Assembly (NCBI RefSeq): GCF_954871325.1
Contig: NC_088775.1
Location: forward strand, 32,961,561 to 33,025,560
Length of the DNA: 64,000 nucleotides
Direction of reading: 5' to 3'
Source of the DNA: Gordionus sp. m RMFG-2023
Taxonomy: Eukaryota; Nematomorpha; Gordioida; Chordodea; Parachordodidae
The notes under the pieces were generated by a model. It did no database searches and was not told the DNA's origin. It saw nothing but the letters and a program-made list of their open reading frames with translations. This document shows, in pieces, positions 13,801-28,800 of the stretch. The first letter of the stretch is position 1; each line of letters opens with the position of its first letter. Made by a program: the position numbers and the translations under genes.

Positions 13801-16800
13801 CCGATTTTTAGGCTTAGGCGTAGTTTTTAGCCGATTACGTAACACTAATTATAATAATCTTCAAAAAACGTCAATCAAATATAGCCAATAATATTTTTTT
13901 TAAAAATATTTCGCCAATAGTTTTCTTTTAAATATTTGTCCAATGATAATCATAATAGCAAATTTAAGCCAATAATAATTCTACCACATAACGACATAAA
14001 ATCCAAATAAGCAGCTGCATTTTTGACCATTTAAGAAGTAAAAATTTTATCAAAGGTAACAAATAATAATATATAATCATCTTATTTATATCTAGATTAT
14101 AACTTGCCAACTTTACAATAAATAAATGGGTTGCTTCTAATGAGTTTAACAATGAAAAAGAATTTCCAAATAAACAGTTGCATTATTGACCATTTAAGAA
14201 GTAAAAACCACTGCCATATCCATATCCATATCCTTTTATTTTACATTTTTTATATAAACGTTTATAATATTTAATTTCGATAACCTACCTTTCATATAAT
14301 AAAAAATTAATAGCTTATCTATATATTAGATTTTAATTCAATAATAATCTAAGTCTTTGTCTATATTAAGCATTTTGATCAAATTTAATAAATTTTATTT
14401 TATGTTTTTAAAAATATAGGGGTGATTTGAACCAAATTGATTTTAACTATTAAAATATTAAAGGATTTTCTATATATTAAATTTTAATTCTATAATAATC
14501 TAAGTCTTTGTCTATATTAAGCATTTTGATCAAATTTAATAAATAAAATTTTATTTGATATTTTTAAAAATATCGGGGTGATTTAAATCAAAATGATTTT
14601 AACTTGCCAACTTTACAAAAAATAAATGGGTTGCTTTTAATGAGTTTAACAATGAAAAAGGATATATATTCACTATGTCTTAATGTTAAATTCAATTCAA
14701 ATCCAAATAAACAGATGCATTTTTGACCATTTACGAAGTAAAAATTACTGCCATATCCATATATGAAATAATATTTCACTTTTATTTTACATTTTTTATA
14801 TAAACGTTTATAATATTTAGTTTCTATTAAATTGTATGTATAAATTTTAGCAGGCCTCAGACTTATTTTATTTATGAAAGTACTAAATTGTAATTACAAT
14901 TTATATGATTTATTTTAGATAGATATTCCTGCACAACAATCATTGGTACAAGAACATTATTGTGGTTTGCTCAACACTAAGTGCCAATGTTATGATTAAA
15001 TTTTTCTTTTCAAGCGTAAAGTTAAGATACCATCAATCAGATATATCCCTTTTTTAGAAGACTTTTTATCAAATCCTAACAATGAATTTCATTCACATCT
15101 ATCATTGAATAAAGGAGAAAATTCTAATTCCTCGTCATTTTTGACGGGATAACAGCTAGTATCATAATAATTACTAATACCTTGGCGGAATGAATACAGG
15201 AAGAGCATGCTCCAAAATAAGCCATTTTATATATACATATAAAATAAATACTTTTGCTGCACGTAAACAAATAGTAAGAACGTTGTTGAAATATTAAAGC
15301 GGAAAAAAAGATAAATAGAAGAAATATTATTATTTTCTTCTATTTAAAATATATCGAAAGTATTCGATGACACTAATTGTAAGTAAGTAAATATAGTTAA
15401 TATATGGAGGGGGGGGGGGCAAGACAAAAGGAAAGAAAATTTTATGAGTAATCAATGCTGTTGAAATTTAGAGTTTAAAGGTTTGTGAAATGGGAAAGTA
15501 GGGTATAAGGAAAGAAAGGAAAAATCACTTGTATTCATCTAAGAATTTGTGAAAATCGTAGGAATCCTGGAGTTTTGTGTCATGATCAGAGGCTTTGCGA
15601 GTCAGTGTGTTCCAGGCACTGTTGATGCCGCCCATTTGGGCCGTAATCTCGTCCACATTCTCCGGGTGACTTTTGATCAATCTCAGTGAGGTGTCCTCCA
15701 AATGGTTAATCTTTGAATAAATGATAATATAATCAAATATTTTATCCTGTGGTGCTAGAGCGGAACTGTATTCGTAAAAATAAAAAGTCCTTTTTTTCTC
15801 GTTTAAGATAAAATCTTTATTAAATTTTAAAGTGCAGGTTAGAAAAAATATAAAAAAGAATTGTTTCGATATATTTTCTTTTGGCTAAGCGGATTTTAAA
15901 AAACGAATAAGAAATATAAAATATAAAATAGGTAGAAAGCATTCCTTATATTTATATCAATTCCTATTTATGTATAGATTAAACCAATCAACCCATAAAC
16001 ACGTTTAGCGTAAAATCTGTCTTTTCATTCTAATTTTGTAATTTCTACTAAAACTCTGCAAGCTATTCAAATATTGTATTGGGCTACTCGTTCTCCTAGC
16101 GCGTTGAGATCCCTTGAAAACCCTTCTTGCTTTTTCTGAAGCCCTTTTACGGAAGAGAGATCGGTGCCATAATCCTCGTTGTCCAAAATCTCCATTTTTT
16201 CTTCTATCCACTCCAAAGTGTCGTTTGTGTCCCTATATTATAAGTTAAAATTTAAAGTCAGCTTTGGATATTGGATAAAATATAAAAGAAGTTATCAAAC
16301 GGCCTAAATAAAATTTTAGTTAATATATCTCTAATTGGCTACTATTTAATTAATATGTTAACAAATTAAACCTGTGGAATCTTTGGACCTCGTGAGCAGT
16401 CCTCAATACCTCGGATCTTTCGTTGGTAGCTTGCTTCATTTGTTCCCATTTAGTGTTCAAATCCTACCATTTTAATAACGATTGCGAAAAGAGATTATTG
16501 GAATATTCGAAAACAAATGAAATATATATAATATATAAACAATATTAAATATAAATATAATTTTATCTTGGGTATGGCTAATTTATTCGCGAGGAAATAT
16601 TTTTTATAGAATTAGCATGGGCGTAATGTAGTGTGTCAACCGGCTCGATATGAGTGGATTTTTAAAAACGGCTAACTCAATATTTTAGCCAGGAAATGAT
16701 TGCTTAAGCCTAAGAATTTAGCTAATAAATCTCCAAACCTTTGCCATCTATGAGAAAAATCTTTAGGCTTGTGTAACATTTTTCTGGAAAAAATATTGAG

Positions 16801-19800
16801 TTAATCTTTTTTAAAAATCCATATCGAGCCTTTCAGCAACACTATATGGGCCGCCAATTTTTTTATATTATAAAATAAATTAAAAACTAATAGACTTCAA
16901 AACAATGAATTGAAATATGATTAATTAATTATTCGATAATATTTCTTCATTAGTATAGAGGATTCTGCGTTGTTTTCGAACAGAAACCCCTATTGTGAAA
17001 GCACAAAATACGTAAACAACATTTAATAAAAATATATTTTCTACTCATTCAATTCGAACACCATATAAATAAAATGTCAATACCCCTATTTTTACCGCTC
17101 TTTCGAACAAATTCTCAAAAACGAACATTTAATAAAAAAATAATTTTTTACATTTAAACTTAATTTATTCATTAAAAGTCAGCGGAATATTAAAAAATAT
17201 TAATTTATTTACTTAAAATAATTTCGTGCATATAAAAATATATTCATAAAATAATCGAAATAATTTTAAAAAAATCATTTATAGCTAAATAATATATATA
17301 TATTACATATGAAATTTTTTTTAATCATTATTTTAATAATTTTTGAACTCTTGCCTAAGCAAAGATTATTCCTTCAATTTAATAACTAATTTTCTTTTTT
17401 CATCATTCATTTTAAAAAATATTTATAATAAGTAAATATTCATCAATAAGATATGTTCCTTTCAAGTTCTAGATCCACATGCGATTTACATTTTTTAATA
17501 ATTTTTTTATATCAATGAACAAATTTTCTTTTAGTGTTTTTAAGATGACATGATGATGGTATTTTTAGAAAATAAAAGTATTTAATGCCATTCTTTTAAA
17601 CCTCCTTCACTAGAAGAATTTGATTCTATATTATTTTCTAAATCCTATAAGAATCACAACTTTCTTTTTATTCAAAAATAAGTTTATAGATATCTTTCTC
17701 CTTTTTTTTTAAATAAAATAAAACTTACTTTATATAATATTTTTATGCGACAACAATTGATGCACAAAATTATTTTAAGTAAATCAAATGTATTTAGAAA
17801 TTTTAAAAATAATTTTATAGATATTCTGCTGACTTTTAATGAATAAATATGTTTAATGTTTAAAAAATTTTTTTTAATAAAAGCTAGTTTTAAATGAGAA
17901 TTTGTTCGAAAGAACGGTAAAAATAGGGGTAATGACATTTTGTTATTTTTTTGTATAATTCCAATGAATTACATTTTTATTTTATTTACATTTCTGAATA
18001 TATTTATATTTAAAAAAAATGATAAAACACTAAAAAATTAAAATATGCATAAAAATATATAAAATTACTATAAAAATAAATATATAATATAAGTATCGGA
18101 GGTTCTAAAAAGAGGTTAATTTAATAATGAATATGTACCTAAAAAACAAGTATAATTGTGTTTAAAAATTTATAGTTGAAGTTTTTGTTTAAGAGATATG
18201 GATTAGCGATTTTCGTTTGTTATAAATTTTCCGCGATAAAATTTTTTAAAAAAATATGTAGACTGGGAAAAATTGCTGTTAGTTGATATGACTATTGGCT
18301 AATATATAGTTATTTAATTTTGAATATTAATTAATTTTTCCCGCAATTAAAGGGGTTTGAATTAATTGATGAAGGAAAGGAGGAGACGCAGGTTGCGTCC
18401 CAAATAAGGGATTTCCCGTTGGACCAGGGGTACAGGTTAAACCGTCAGGTCTGAGGCCGTCCTGTAATGAAAGGTTGGTTGGTTCGATGATGTTGGGTAT
18501 TTTAGCCTTATTAAAAGCGTTATGGATAATTTTAATTGCTTTATGCCGGAGATGGCGACCTTGTCTGTGGGTGCAATTTAGGTCATGTCGGGCGTTAGGT
18601 AGAACGGGCAAGTTGCATTGAGAACAAAATATAAAAAATGTTGTTTACGTATTTTCTTGCTCTCGTAATAAGAGTTTCTGTTTGAAAAGAACAACAAACC
18701 CTGTATCTTTAACAATTTAAAACACGCATATCCTTTTCCATTTTTTTAATTTATTCCCCAATTTCATCTTACATCCCCATTGAGCCAACCTGAACTTGTG
18801 ATTTAATATTGGCGGCAGCTTCGGCTTGGCCCATGCCTTGAAGCTTGGAAGCAACCTCGTTCATTTCAATCAGCCGTATCTCGTTGGCTTTCATATCCTA
18901 TTCACGTGTATTTTTGTTAAATGACATAATAAATATGTGTAAATTATAAATTTATAGGATTACGAGAAAACCTTGTAGTTAGCCTAAATAAGCAATATAT
19001 TTTTTATAAAAGGTAATTTTGTAAGGAAATGTACTTTTTGAAAATCATCGAACCGTTTTTGGAGGACCTCAACTTGTTCCAGGTCCTCTCCGACCTCGCG
19101 GGCGGCGGCCGTGACCTCTTGCCTTGATATCCAATCCGATAAAGTGGCCGCTTCGCGCACCACGCGAAATGCCTCTAAGGCTCTCTCGAGTCCCGCCCGA
19201 CGATCGCTAGCTAGATTCATGAGCTCGTTGTATCTGTATGAATTAAAAATTTAAGAGGAAAGAATTTTTTTTTATAGCAAACTGTTGATATTCTACATTA
19301 ATATATTTATGGTCTAGTTATGTTGAACATCAATTTTTATTTAAATCATATTATAATTACATTGTATTATATCAAAAAAATATTTTAATTAAATTACATT
19401 ATGTTTCTTAAGGGTAAATCCAAAAATACGATAATTTAATATGTAATTTAATGCTCCTAAGATCGGGATAATATTTGATCTCTCAAATTTTTAATGTTGA
19501 GCACTTTATGAACCAAAAGTTTAATTAATCAACTAAAACTAACCAGAGCAAAAACGATGGCAACTTCTTATAATATTCTTAATAATAATATATTCAAGCA
19601 AAAAATTAGCGCCCCGAATATAATATTATATACAATACTAAATGTTTAGAAATGTATGATTTTATTTATTACTGTTGTTCGATCTGTTTCTCCCTGATAG
19701 CTATGATGTCCTGGTCACCAAGAGCTGAACCATCTCCAACACCGCTCTTGGGCAGGTTCGAATCTATCTTTTTGACATAGCCAGCAGGCACGAATCCTTG

Positions 19801-22800
19801 TCTGTCGTTAATTTCCACTTTCCACCAATCCTGAATTCACAAAATTTAAAAGTATGCGAAAATAGGTGAAATATTTTTAAATGATAAAATATTCGCATTT
19901 TATCGCCTAATTAGATTTAAAATAAGTATAATTTGCAGGAAAGAAATAAGGTATAATATTTTTAGAAAATATCTCCAAAAATATATAATATATAGGTAGA
20001 CAGGAATATTTCCATAAGGTGACAACAAATTTACCTGATATTACAAATTGTATCACACAATATAAAATTATGATTGGTGGTTATTTTACTCATAACTTCC
20101 CCTATTCTAATTAAGTCCATATCTAAACAATTAGTGTTAATGTGAGTTTTTCCAACATCCCTGATATTTTATATTCAGCCTAGTAAATTTTTGGCCTGGT
20201 TTTTTCTTATCAAAGTTTCATTTCTATAAAATAGTTTATAAGATATAAATATTTTTTTGACTGATTGTTCGTAAATGCCAACGCTCATTAAAACTAACTA
20301 AATAAATATATTTTGCAAAAATTGTAAAACAGTATCACGTTTAAATCAGTTTTTTTATATGTAAAATGTTTAATAATAAATTGTGGCGATTTACCGATAT
20401 TTAAAATTGAATACATGGGTTTTCTTGATTTTTTATGTGAAAATTATAAATTATATATAGTTATCCTTTTAGTTATTTTTAGAAAAACTATAATTTTATA
20501 AAAATTATAAATTGTTGTTTTAAAAATAAGAGTTTCATTAATCCCATTCATGAAATTTTTTCCCCAACGGAGTTGAGATTGTAAATGCAATACAACAAAT
20601 AAAGTTAATCTGTTTTGTAATTTAGTATATTGGCGACGAAGGATTCTCTTATTATGAACAAAGAAGAAAAACCAACTACTGTAATTGGTAAAAGTGATGA
20701 ATCCAACATTCTAATTAAAAAGAGTGAATAAAGTAAATTTTAAGTGAAACGGACAATGGTAATCGATCTAAAAAGATTTGAAGCAATAAATATAAATAAC
20801 TCAAGCAAAATTTGATAAACAACACAATATTCAAGACTATATTGAATATATAGATGATGTTTTGGAGATAAGGGGATTATTGGTGGATAAGGAAACCAAG
20901 AAAAAAATATTATTTGCATACATGGGGATTAGTAATTTGGCAGAGATGAGGTCATTTATATACCTAAGAATTTTCTAGGGAACTAAATTATGATGAAATA
21001 GTAGAAATAGGTAAGGCAGTTTTTAGACCCACTAGAACTCTATTTAGTTCTAGAATTAAGTTGATTCAAATAGAAAGCGGGGAATGTGAAACAGTTGCTC
21101 AATTTTCAGGGCGGCTTAAAATGACACAAGTGTATAAATTTGAATCAGACCTGGGTGAGAGATTAAGAGATCAGATGGTGGCAGGAATAAAAATGGCAGC
21201 ATTGAAGAAAGATATTCGCACCAGATTTCCAGATGGAATAAATGACTTGGGATAAAAGGTGAGTTTTCAACAAGTTTTAAATATGGCTTTGGCAATGGAA
21301 ATAGGTGAGAATGAAGTTACAAAAATGTTAATTAACCTAAGTGTTGTAACTATAAAAAATAAATATATATATTTTCTTAAATTTTTAAAATTATTTATTA
21401 TACGTGAAAATTTTTTTACTTTTAGTTCTTTATAAATGTTGAAAAAAAATAAAGAAATTGTATTTAAACTAAATTTAAGGAATATATCAATTAAAAAGGA
21501 AACAAACTAAAATAAATAGAAATATATTAATGGTGCCTGTTAAACCAGGATTTTTCGTACCTGTATAAGTGCGGTTATTATAAAAAAAGAAAAATATTTT
21601 TTTAATTCATTCTGTGACAAGTTCACATCTTAGAAGAAAACAAATCAGAAGAGAATTAAATTCTAGGACAGTTACTATAGATTATTCTCATTAGGATATA
21701 CAGTTGATGAAAGAGACAACGTCTACAACAATGATCAGGGCGCTAAGGAAATTCTTCGTATATTTTGGAACGTCAAGACAAATTGTGTCAGATAATGGCC
21801 TTCAGTCGGGAGAATTTCGAAGATTCTGTTTAGAGAAAAATATTAAATAAATACATTAAACACTTTACCATCCCAAAACAAATGGGTTAGTTGAAAGAAC
21901 AATACGAACAATTAAGAGTAGATATTTAGCCACTTGAAAGATATTAAGGAGCTAGAGAAAGTTATGGGAGAGGTTTTAACAGCATACAGAATAGACTAGC
22001 ATCAATCAACTGGACCATTTACAAATTTATTGGGGACGTAATCTAAAAACTGGATTAGATTGGTTACATCCAAATGTTAAGGATGAAATGGAACAATCTA
22101 ATATGTGACAAAAGGCAGCTGATGATAAACACATTCAAGTGAGGGAATTCAAGGTTTCATAATTTGTATGAGTATACAATGAAATCAATTCAGGATGGAG
22201 AGAGGGAATTATAAAATCCAGAAGTGGTAAATATTCCTATTCGGTATAGAAAGTAAAGATAGAATGATACGAAAGCATGCTGATCAAATGCTAAAAAGGG
22301 ATGTAGGGAAAGAAATGGAGAAGTCAGGAGGAATAAAATATTGGAGTGGGAAATAGTTGACAATTTGGAAAATATAGAAGGACCACCTATAGAGGGAGAA
22401 AACTGCGAAACGGAAAAGACTGATGAAAATTCGGGTCCACATGATATATCTTCATTACCTCGAGAACTAGACGAGAACTAGAAACAACAATGAGGCAGAA
22501 ATCACAATGATCGAGGAGACCTACACATCGTTTGATTGAGGAGTTTTAAAATCTTAAGTGTGGGGAAATGTTATAAATGCTATATAAGATATTATTATAT
22601 TTCATATATTTTATATTAGTTTATTTGGATTATATTATCATGATTATCATATATATGATTGACGTCTATAATGTGTTTCCAGTGGATGCAAGAAATAAAG
22701 TTAACTTGTTTTGTAATTTAGTATATATAAGCGAATGCAGTGGGAGAATGTTAATGGATTATTCTCAACTCAAAAAAATATCAAATAATTAGAAAACAAC

Positions 22801-25800
22801 TCCAAATGTTGTTATTTTGTTATATTACTCCCCCCCCCCTTTCAAATTTATCTTTTACCATAATTACCTTATGGCCGCTATTCAAAAGTGTTAGGATATC
22901 GCCTTTCTTCATGCTCACCTCTCGGGGACTTCGCTCGGAGTAATCGAAGAGAGCTTGGACGGATTCCTTGCCCGAAACCACATCTAGGTTTGGGTGGAGC
23001 TGATGTTGCTGCAGCTGCGATTGCTTGCTGGCCTTGCAGGCCTGGGCTACCGACTGCAACTGACGGACCGTGGGATAGAAGGCTTCCAAGTCTGAGGTGA
23101 GTAAGTTGTGGCGTTTCAATAAGACCTGTAAAGATATAAATGTTTGATGGAGGATAATATTGCAAAAGGGTTTATTTTAAATATACCTCTGCCATGTCTT
23201 CATCCTTGCCATAATCACGGCTCTCGACCAATGGCTTTTTCTCTCGCATCCAACATTCAGCCTCGGTCGCATCCGCTAAAAACTGATGAACTTGGAGAGC
23301 AGCTTGCAGGTCTTGGTCGCGGGCCTGAGCCCGATCCTTGAGTCTGTTCCATCTCTCCGCTAACCTGGCTAAACGAACCTTTATCTCAGGTGTTGCAAAG
23401 TGGCCTGATGTGGGTGTTTATTGTTGTTGGGGAGGGGAAGTATAATATAAATATTAATGATAAATTTTTTAAAAAACTTATAAATTTAAGGGGTCAAATT
23501 TTTATTTATAAATATCCTCAATTTTTTTTTCACATTTTCAGTTTCTTGTCAAATAGATCTATAATTTGCATCTTACTCTATTTCTTCCTCATTTCTGTTC
23601 CCTGTTCTAGCTACAATTATTATTTAATATCAAATCAAAAAAACAAATGTTATCAAAAATCACCATCTTTGATCATTTTATTGCCCTGTTCGATGAGTGA
23701 AACAATGTTGGGTTCCCTAGTTTCGAGCTCAGACACCAAAAGAGCATGCTTTTTAATCAAATTCTGGCATCCAATCGCATCCTTGCCTATTTTGCAAACG
23801 AAAAAATACCAAAATTTTAAAGGTATTTGTACTCATTGTGTAAATAAAAATCTATCCCTTGTTTAATAATGATTAATATATTATAAATAATCGACGAGGA
23901 AAATGAATTAAAATTAGAATCTTATAAATGTATTAATTAAAAAGGCAGTTTAATCTGCATCAGCGAATCATAACCGAAACCTCTGTTCGTGGAATTGACG
24001 AGAGGTTCCTTTTCCCTCATCCAAACCTCTTCGTCCTCTATGTCCTTAAAGAGGGTCAAACACCTTTCGGCCTGTTTCAATTTAGTCTTTTTGCTCTCGA
24101 TAGGTTCAGTTAACCGTTTGTACCGGTCCGCTATCCCTTCCAACTTGGTCACCATCTGTTTACTGCCCAGAAGAGGAGATGGCGTCGAGCGAATCTGGTC
24201 CACGTCATCTATAAACGATATTATGAAAATAATACCTTTTTCAGCTTTCTTTTTTCCCTATTTCACTGTTTTATAGTATATAATCGCGAGGATCTATATA
24301 TTTTTGGGCCCCCAGAAAAGGAAAACAAAAGTTAGTTTTTATTATCCCAAATACTTGGCAATAAACATAAATCAATAAAAGTTTTCTTTCGTTTTTTATA
24401 TATCATTCCATTTATTAAAATTATTAAAATTAAACCTTGAGAAAAGACGGCACCTTCCAAGCCTTGAACCGAGATGGGTACAGTGGAGAGTTGCTCAATT
24501 TTGTCAGCGTGAGACGCTATTTCGTCTTCTAAACGGTTCAGTTTTTTCTTCATATGTTCCAGGCTTTTCAAATCCTTTTTTTAAGATAGAAATATATTTC
24601 AAATTTCCATGTCAGACTTGATAAAAATGTAAGAGTTAAAAAAAATTGTTATGGACTAAAACTTTTCCATGGTCGTCGGACCCTATTTCGTTTTCAATAT
24701 CGTTCATCCAGAGCTCCATATCGTCGATGTCACGCGAATACTGCAGCTGTTGCCGTAACTGTTTGAGATGTTCGCCTTTGGCTTCCGAAGCGTCGACCAG
24801 CTGTTCCCACATTGCCTTGATCTCGTCCACATTTTTCCTTTTGGTATTTTTAGATTAGATAATTTATCGTGATAAATTCTTAATTTCCTCACCTTACTGA
24901 GTTAATCTCAAACTCATCAATGCAATTATATTCATAATATCCAGTTAAGGAAGGCATACATTATAATCAAAATTTAACACAAAAATATAATCGTATTAAA
25001 ACTGTTAGTAAAAAAAACAATAATTTTAAACTAACTCGATGTTGGGAAAAGGTAATTGTAAACTGGAGCTCATGGCTATGCCGTGATGTATGAGCGCATC
25101 TATCCTGGGCTTATTGGCTAGGAGTTCAGCCTCGAAATTTTCGTGTTTTTGCATTTTGCCAGGTAAATTTGTGGGATCCTTTAAAAAATATAGATACCGT
25201 TTTTTTAATAAGGTGAAAACTACCAGAGTGCAGTCACTCAATTCCAGTTACTATTTGGTAAACATGAGATAGTAGTAATATAGAGTATTATGATTTTGGC
25301 AAGAGGGAATGGTGGTCTAAATATATATTTATAAATGTGTGCAATATTTTTCTTTTCCTAAATTAGAAAGCTTCCTTCCTATCGATCATATTATGGGGGT
25401 GTATTTAAATTAGTGATCTGAGGCCTAATATTTCAAGCCCGGCCCGAAATATTTTTAAAAAAGTTTTGCCAACCTTACCCGAATTTATTTAAATATAGAA
25501 ATTAATTATTTTAAATTATAATTTAAATTTTTTTAAAATTATTATACCCAAAATAAAGTTTCTACAAATAAAATTAAATATTTTTATTTTACATAAAAAT
25601 TCAATATAAAATTGATAAATTTAGATATATTTTTAAAAAAATGCCAAGGCCCGACCGGACCCGATTTTTTAAAAAAATAAAGCCCGATCCAGCACAAACC
25701 CGATTTTTTTTAAAAAAATAGGGCCTACTAAATTTTACAGAAATGTTATCTTATTCATTTTATTTTTAAGCAATTAAGAAAGTATCGGATTTGTTAAAAC

Positions 25801-28800
25801 TAATACTCCCATAAAATTTATAATATTATGAACAGGTTTTACTAACATTTTAAATAATTTTAATATATCATATCCAATTTATCCTGATATGTTTAAAAAT
25901 ACTTGGTGGATTGATATTGAAAGATAATAAAAAAAACCATATCCTTGCATATTTTGTAATATATGTTTAAAAATAGCATTAGAGAAAGGGGAAGATAAAA
26001 ATTTAAACGATTCATTTTTACGATTCATTTTTAGAGTCAATATATTTTATTTTGTAATTTTTATAATATTTCATAATCTTCAAATATAAATATATTCTAT
26101 AATCTTTTTCATTTATATTCTCCTCTAACCTGTCCTAACCCTAACCCTACTACTAATCTCACGAAACAAGCTTAGAATCCAAATAACTTGCATGAAGAAG
26201 TTGGTGAAAAATCCAAACAAAATTTGAGAAAAATTCGACTAATGAACCCAAACGAGATAAAAAGTAGTTATTAGGAAAAAAATTATGTTCTTATGTGCTA
26301 CAAGCCCTCCAGTGAGCCTGTTTTTCTGTAGCTGGGTTAATCTTAAACTAAAGATCCTCACTATGTCTTTCCAATATAAATAAAATAATTTTTATAGATA
26401 ACTATAATTTTATGAATGTAATTCAATGTATCGATCATATTGGTATTAGAAAAATAAACTATATATCAAAATTGGATGTTTTAAATAAATCATTATTCAT
26501 TAAAAAAATTTAAAAATTAAGTAAGAGAAATCTAAAATAGTATAAAAAATTCGGCGTGCCGAACTTTAGCAGATATAAACGACGGCGTAAAAATTGGCGC
26601 GTAGCTGAATGGTTTAAAGTAAAATGCCGAAGCTGGCACAGGTCTAGATTTGACCAAAGCTTGAAACGCAGGGATATATAAATAAAATTTTTATATATCA
26701 TCGATATTTTTGTTTATTAAAGAGGAAACTTTCATTTAAAATAAGTGAAGGTACATTTTAATCATCTAACAAATATAAATCAAATTTACAATTTGAAAAG
26801 ATGGGTCCCTCTATAAAATACAAAAAGTATTTTAATAGCACAGCTACATGCGTAGTTAAAGATAATGCACAAAACATTTGAAGATAAGAAATAGTATTTA
26901 TACATTCTGATAATATGCTTCTCATAATTTAATCTGCTCTGATAAGAAAGTAAAAGTGAAATATTAAAATATATTAAATATTTCGAAATAATCATTTTGC
27001 AACTGCTCTATTAAGAAAAATCCAAGTTAGATTAAACAGAAGAAAACAGATAGTGTCTAGGCATATAAGACAATGGCCAATTTTGGAAAATATGTAAAAA
27101 AAAATCGATAAAATATTGTTTACCAAAAAGTTATAAATATACAAAATCCTTGGATGTATTTCAAAAATCAACGAGTATATTAGACTGTCTCAAACAATGA
27201 CTGGCTCAGCGTATTAATGATTAAACATCAACTCAAAACGTTTGTAAAATAATGTTTTCGTCTTATTAAATAAAATCTCCAATCTTGAGTAGCAGAGATC
27301 CTAAAATAGAATTACTGCCGGTTATGAAACAGAAATAATATAAATCTTCCTTCAACTCTTTGGTGTAGCAGCTTCGGTATAAAGAATGTTTTCTCCTTTT
27401 GGCCTAGGTTAATAAATTAAAAAAGAGGCGTGGACTAGAAAAAACTAGAAAAATGATTTACTTTTTAGATATTTTAATGATAAAATCTTATTTATTAAAT
27501 TTGTTATTATTGAAATTTACTTTTAAAAAACAATAATAGTTAAAGTATTATTGAGTATTGTTTGTTAGTGTCACAAATATAGGATCAAATAAATTATTGA
27601 AAAAGTCTATTATTATTATAAATTAATTTTTATGCTTAATAACCACTAAATAATTTTCATTTATTAAACTGTCAAAATAAATTAAATTAAATTCAAAAGA
27701 TACTTATAGTAAAATGTCAAATGACTTTGTAAGTGATAAATTTTGATATTTATTATGTTAAATGAAATAAAAATTGATTTAAATCCGTGATTATTATTTT
27801 TACATCCATAATCATTCAGATTGGTAATATTATCCACCCAAAAAATCTTCGATACGACTATAAAAGAAATTTTAAAATTAACCAAATAACTAAGGTCCTT
27901 GGCTATCTTCAACTTCTCCGAAATCCAGCTCTTAATCTCGTCGCAGTCCCTCAAACACAAGTAATAACGCAGTGCTTCCTCAAGTCTTTCTCTTCTACCG
28001 GCTGCCTTTTCCAGTAAATCGTTACGTTTTTCCGAAAGCTTGACGTGTCATTTTTTTAAAAAAAAGTTTTTTTTAAGTGTGATCGAAGTAAATATGGATG
28101 AGGTAAAAGTAAGGCAAACTTGTGGGATAGAGTTCGTACCAAAAAAATACATAATTATTTTTTTCAAAAAAAATCAAAATTTATTTTTAATACAAAAACA
28201 AACTAAATTTCAAAAAATAAAATCAAAAAATTTTCGATTTTGAATTTAGCCTTTTAATTTAACAATTAATTCAGGTTATTTGTTTTTGACTTGTTGAATG
28301 TTACTGGTGCAAAATATTTTTTGGTTCGAGCCCTAATTAAAAATATTTTTGTTTAAAAATATCACTTATTATTATAAGTTCATACAATTAGTAACGCAAA
28401 ATGGCTTCATTTGAGCTGCATTTTAAAAACGACTAACTCAATATTTTAGCCAATAAAATATTGCAATTCCAAACATTTGTGCCATTTACGAGCATAATGT
28501 TCAGGCTTGCGTAAAATTTTTTTGGATAAAATACTGAGTTGGCCGTTTTTATAAATCGGATCAAATGGAGCAATTTTGCACCTGTACATACGATATTTAT
28601 ATCTTCCTGTCCAATTTTCTTTATTACTCTCATGCTAGTTCACCCACAAATTATAATTATTTTAATTTAATGTGTGCAAAGTGCGATAGGAATTCGCCAA
28701 AAAAAATTTTTTTTAATATACTCCCTCGAGCCTGATTTTCACGTCTTTGGCAGCATAATGATCACCCGCCCTAATAAGTTTGCCGGCAAAATCTTGCAAC

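Noticed and set aside
2207-13847. Inversion of the central loop between the two fold-back copies through recombination of the arms
   Set aside because: The asymmetric end sequences are also reversed, so copy 2 is simply inserted in the opposite orientation.
22888-23341. Plus-strand frames over exons 18 and 19
   Set aside because: Antisense shadows of the SH3-bearing spectrin exons.
26125-26150. CCTAACCCTAACCCTAC, telomere-like
   Set aside because: Only two to three units, embedded in ordinary intron sequence; chance or minor simple repeat.
26590-26690. A functional tRNA gene
   Set aside because: A-box-like and B-box-like words exist, but no cloverleaf with paired acceptor and anticodon stems could be drawn.
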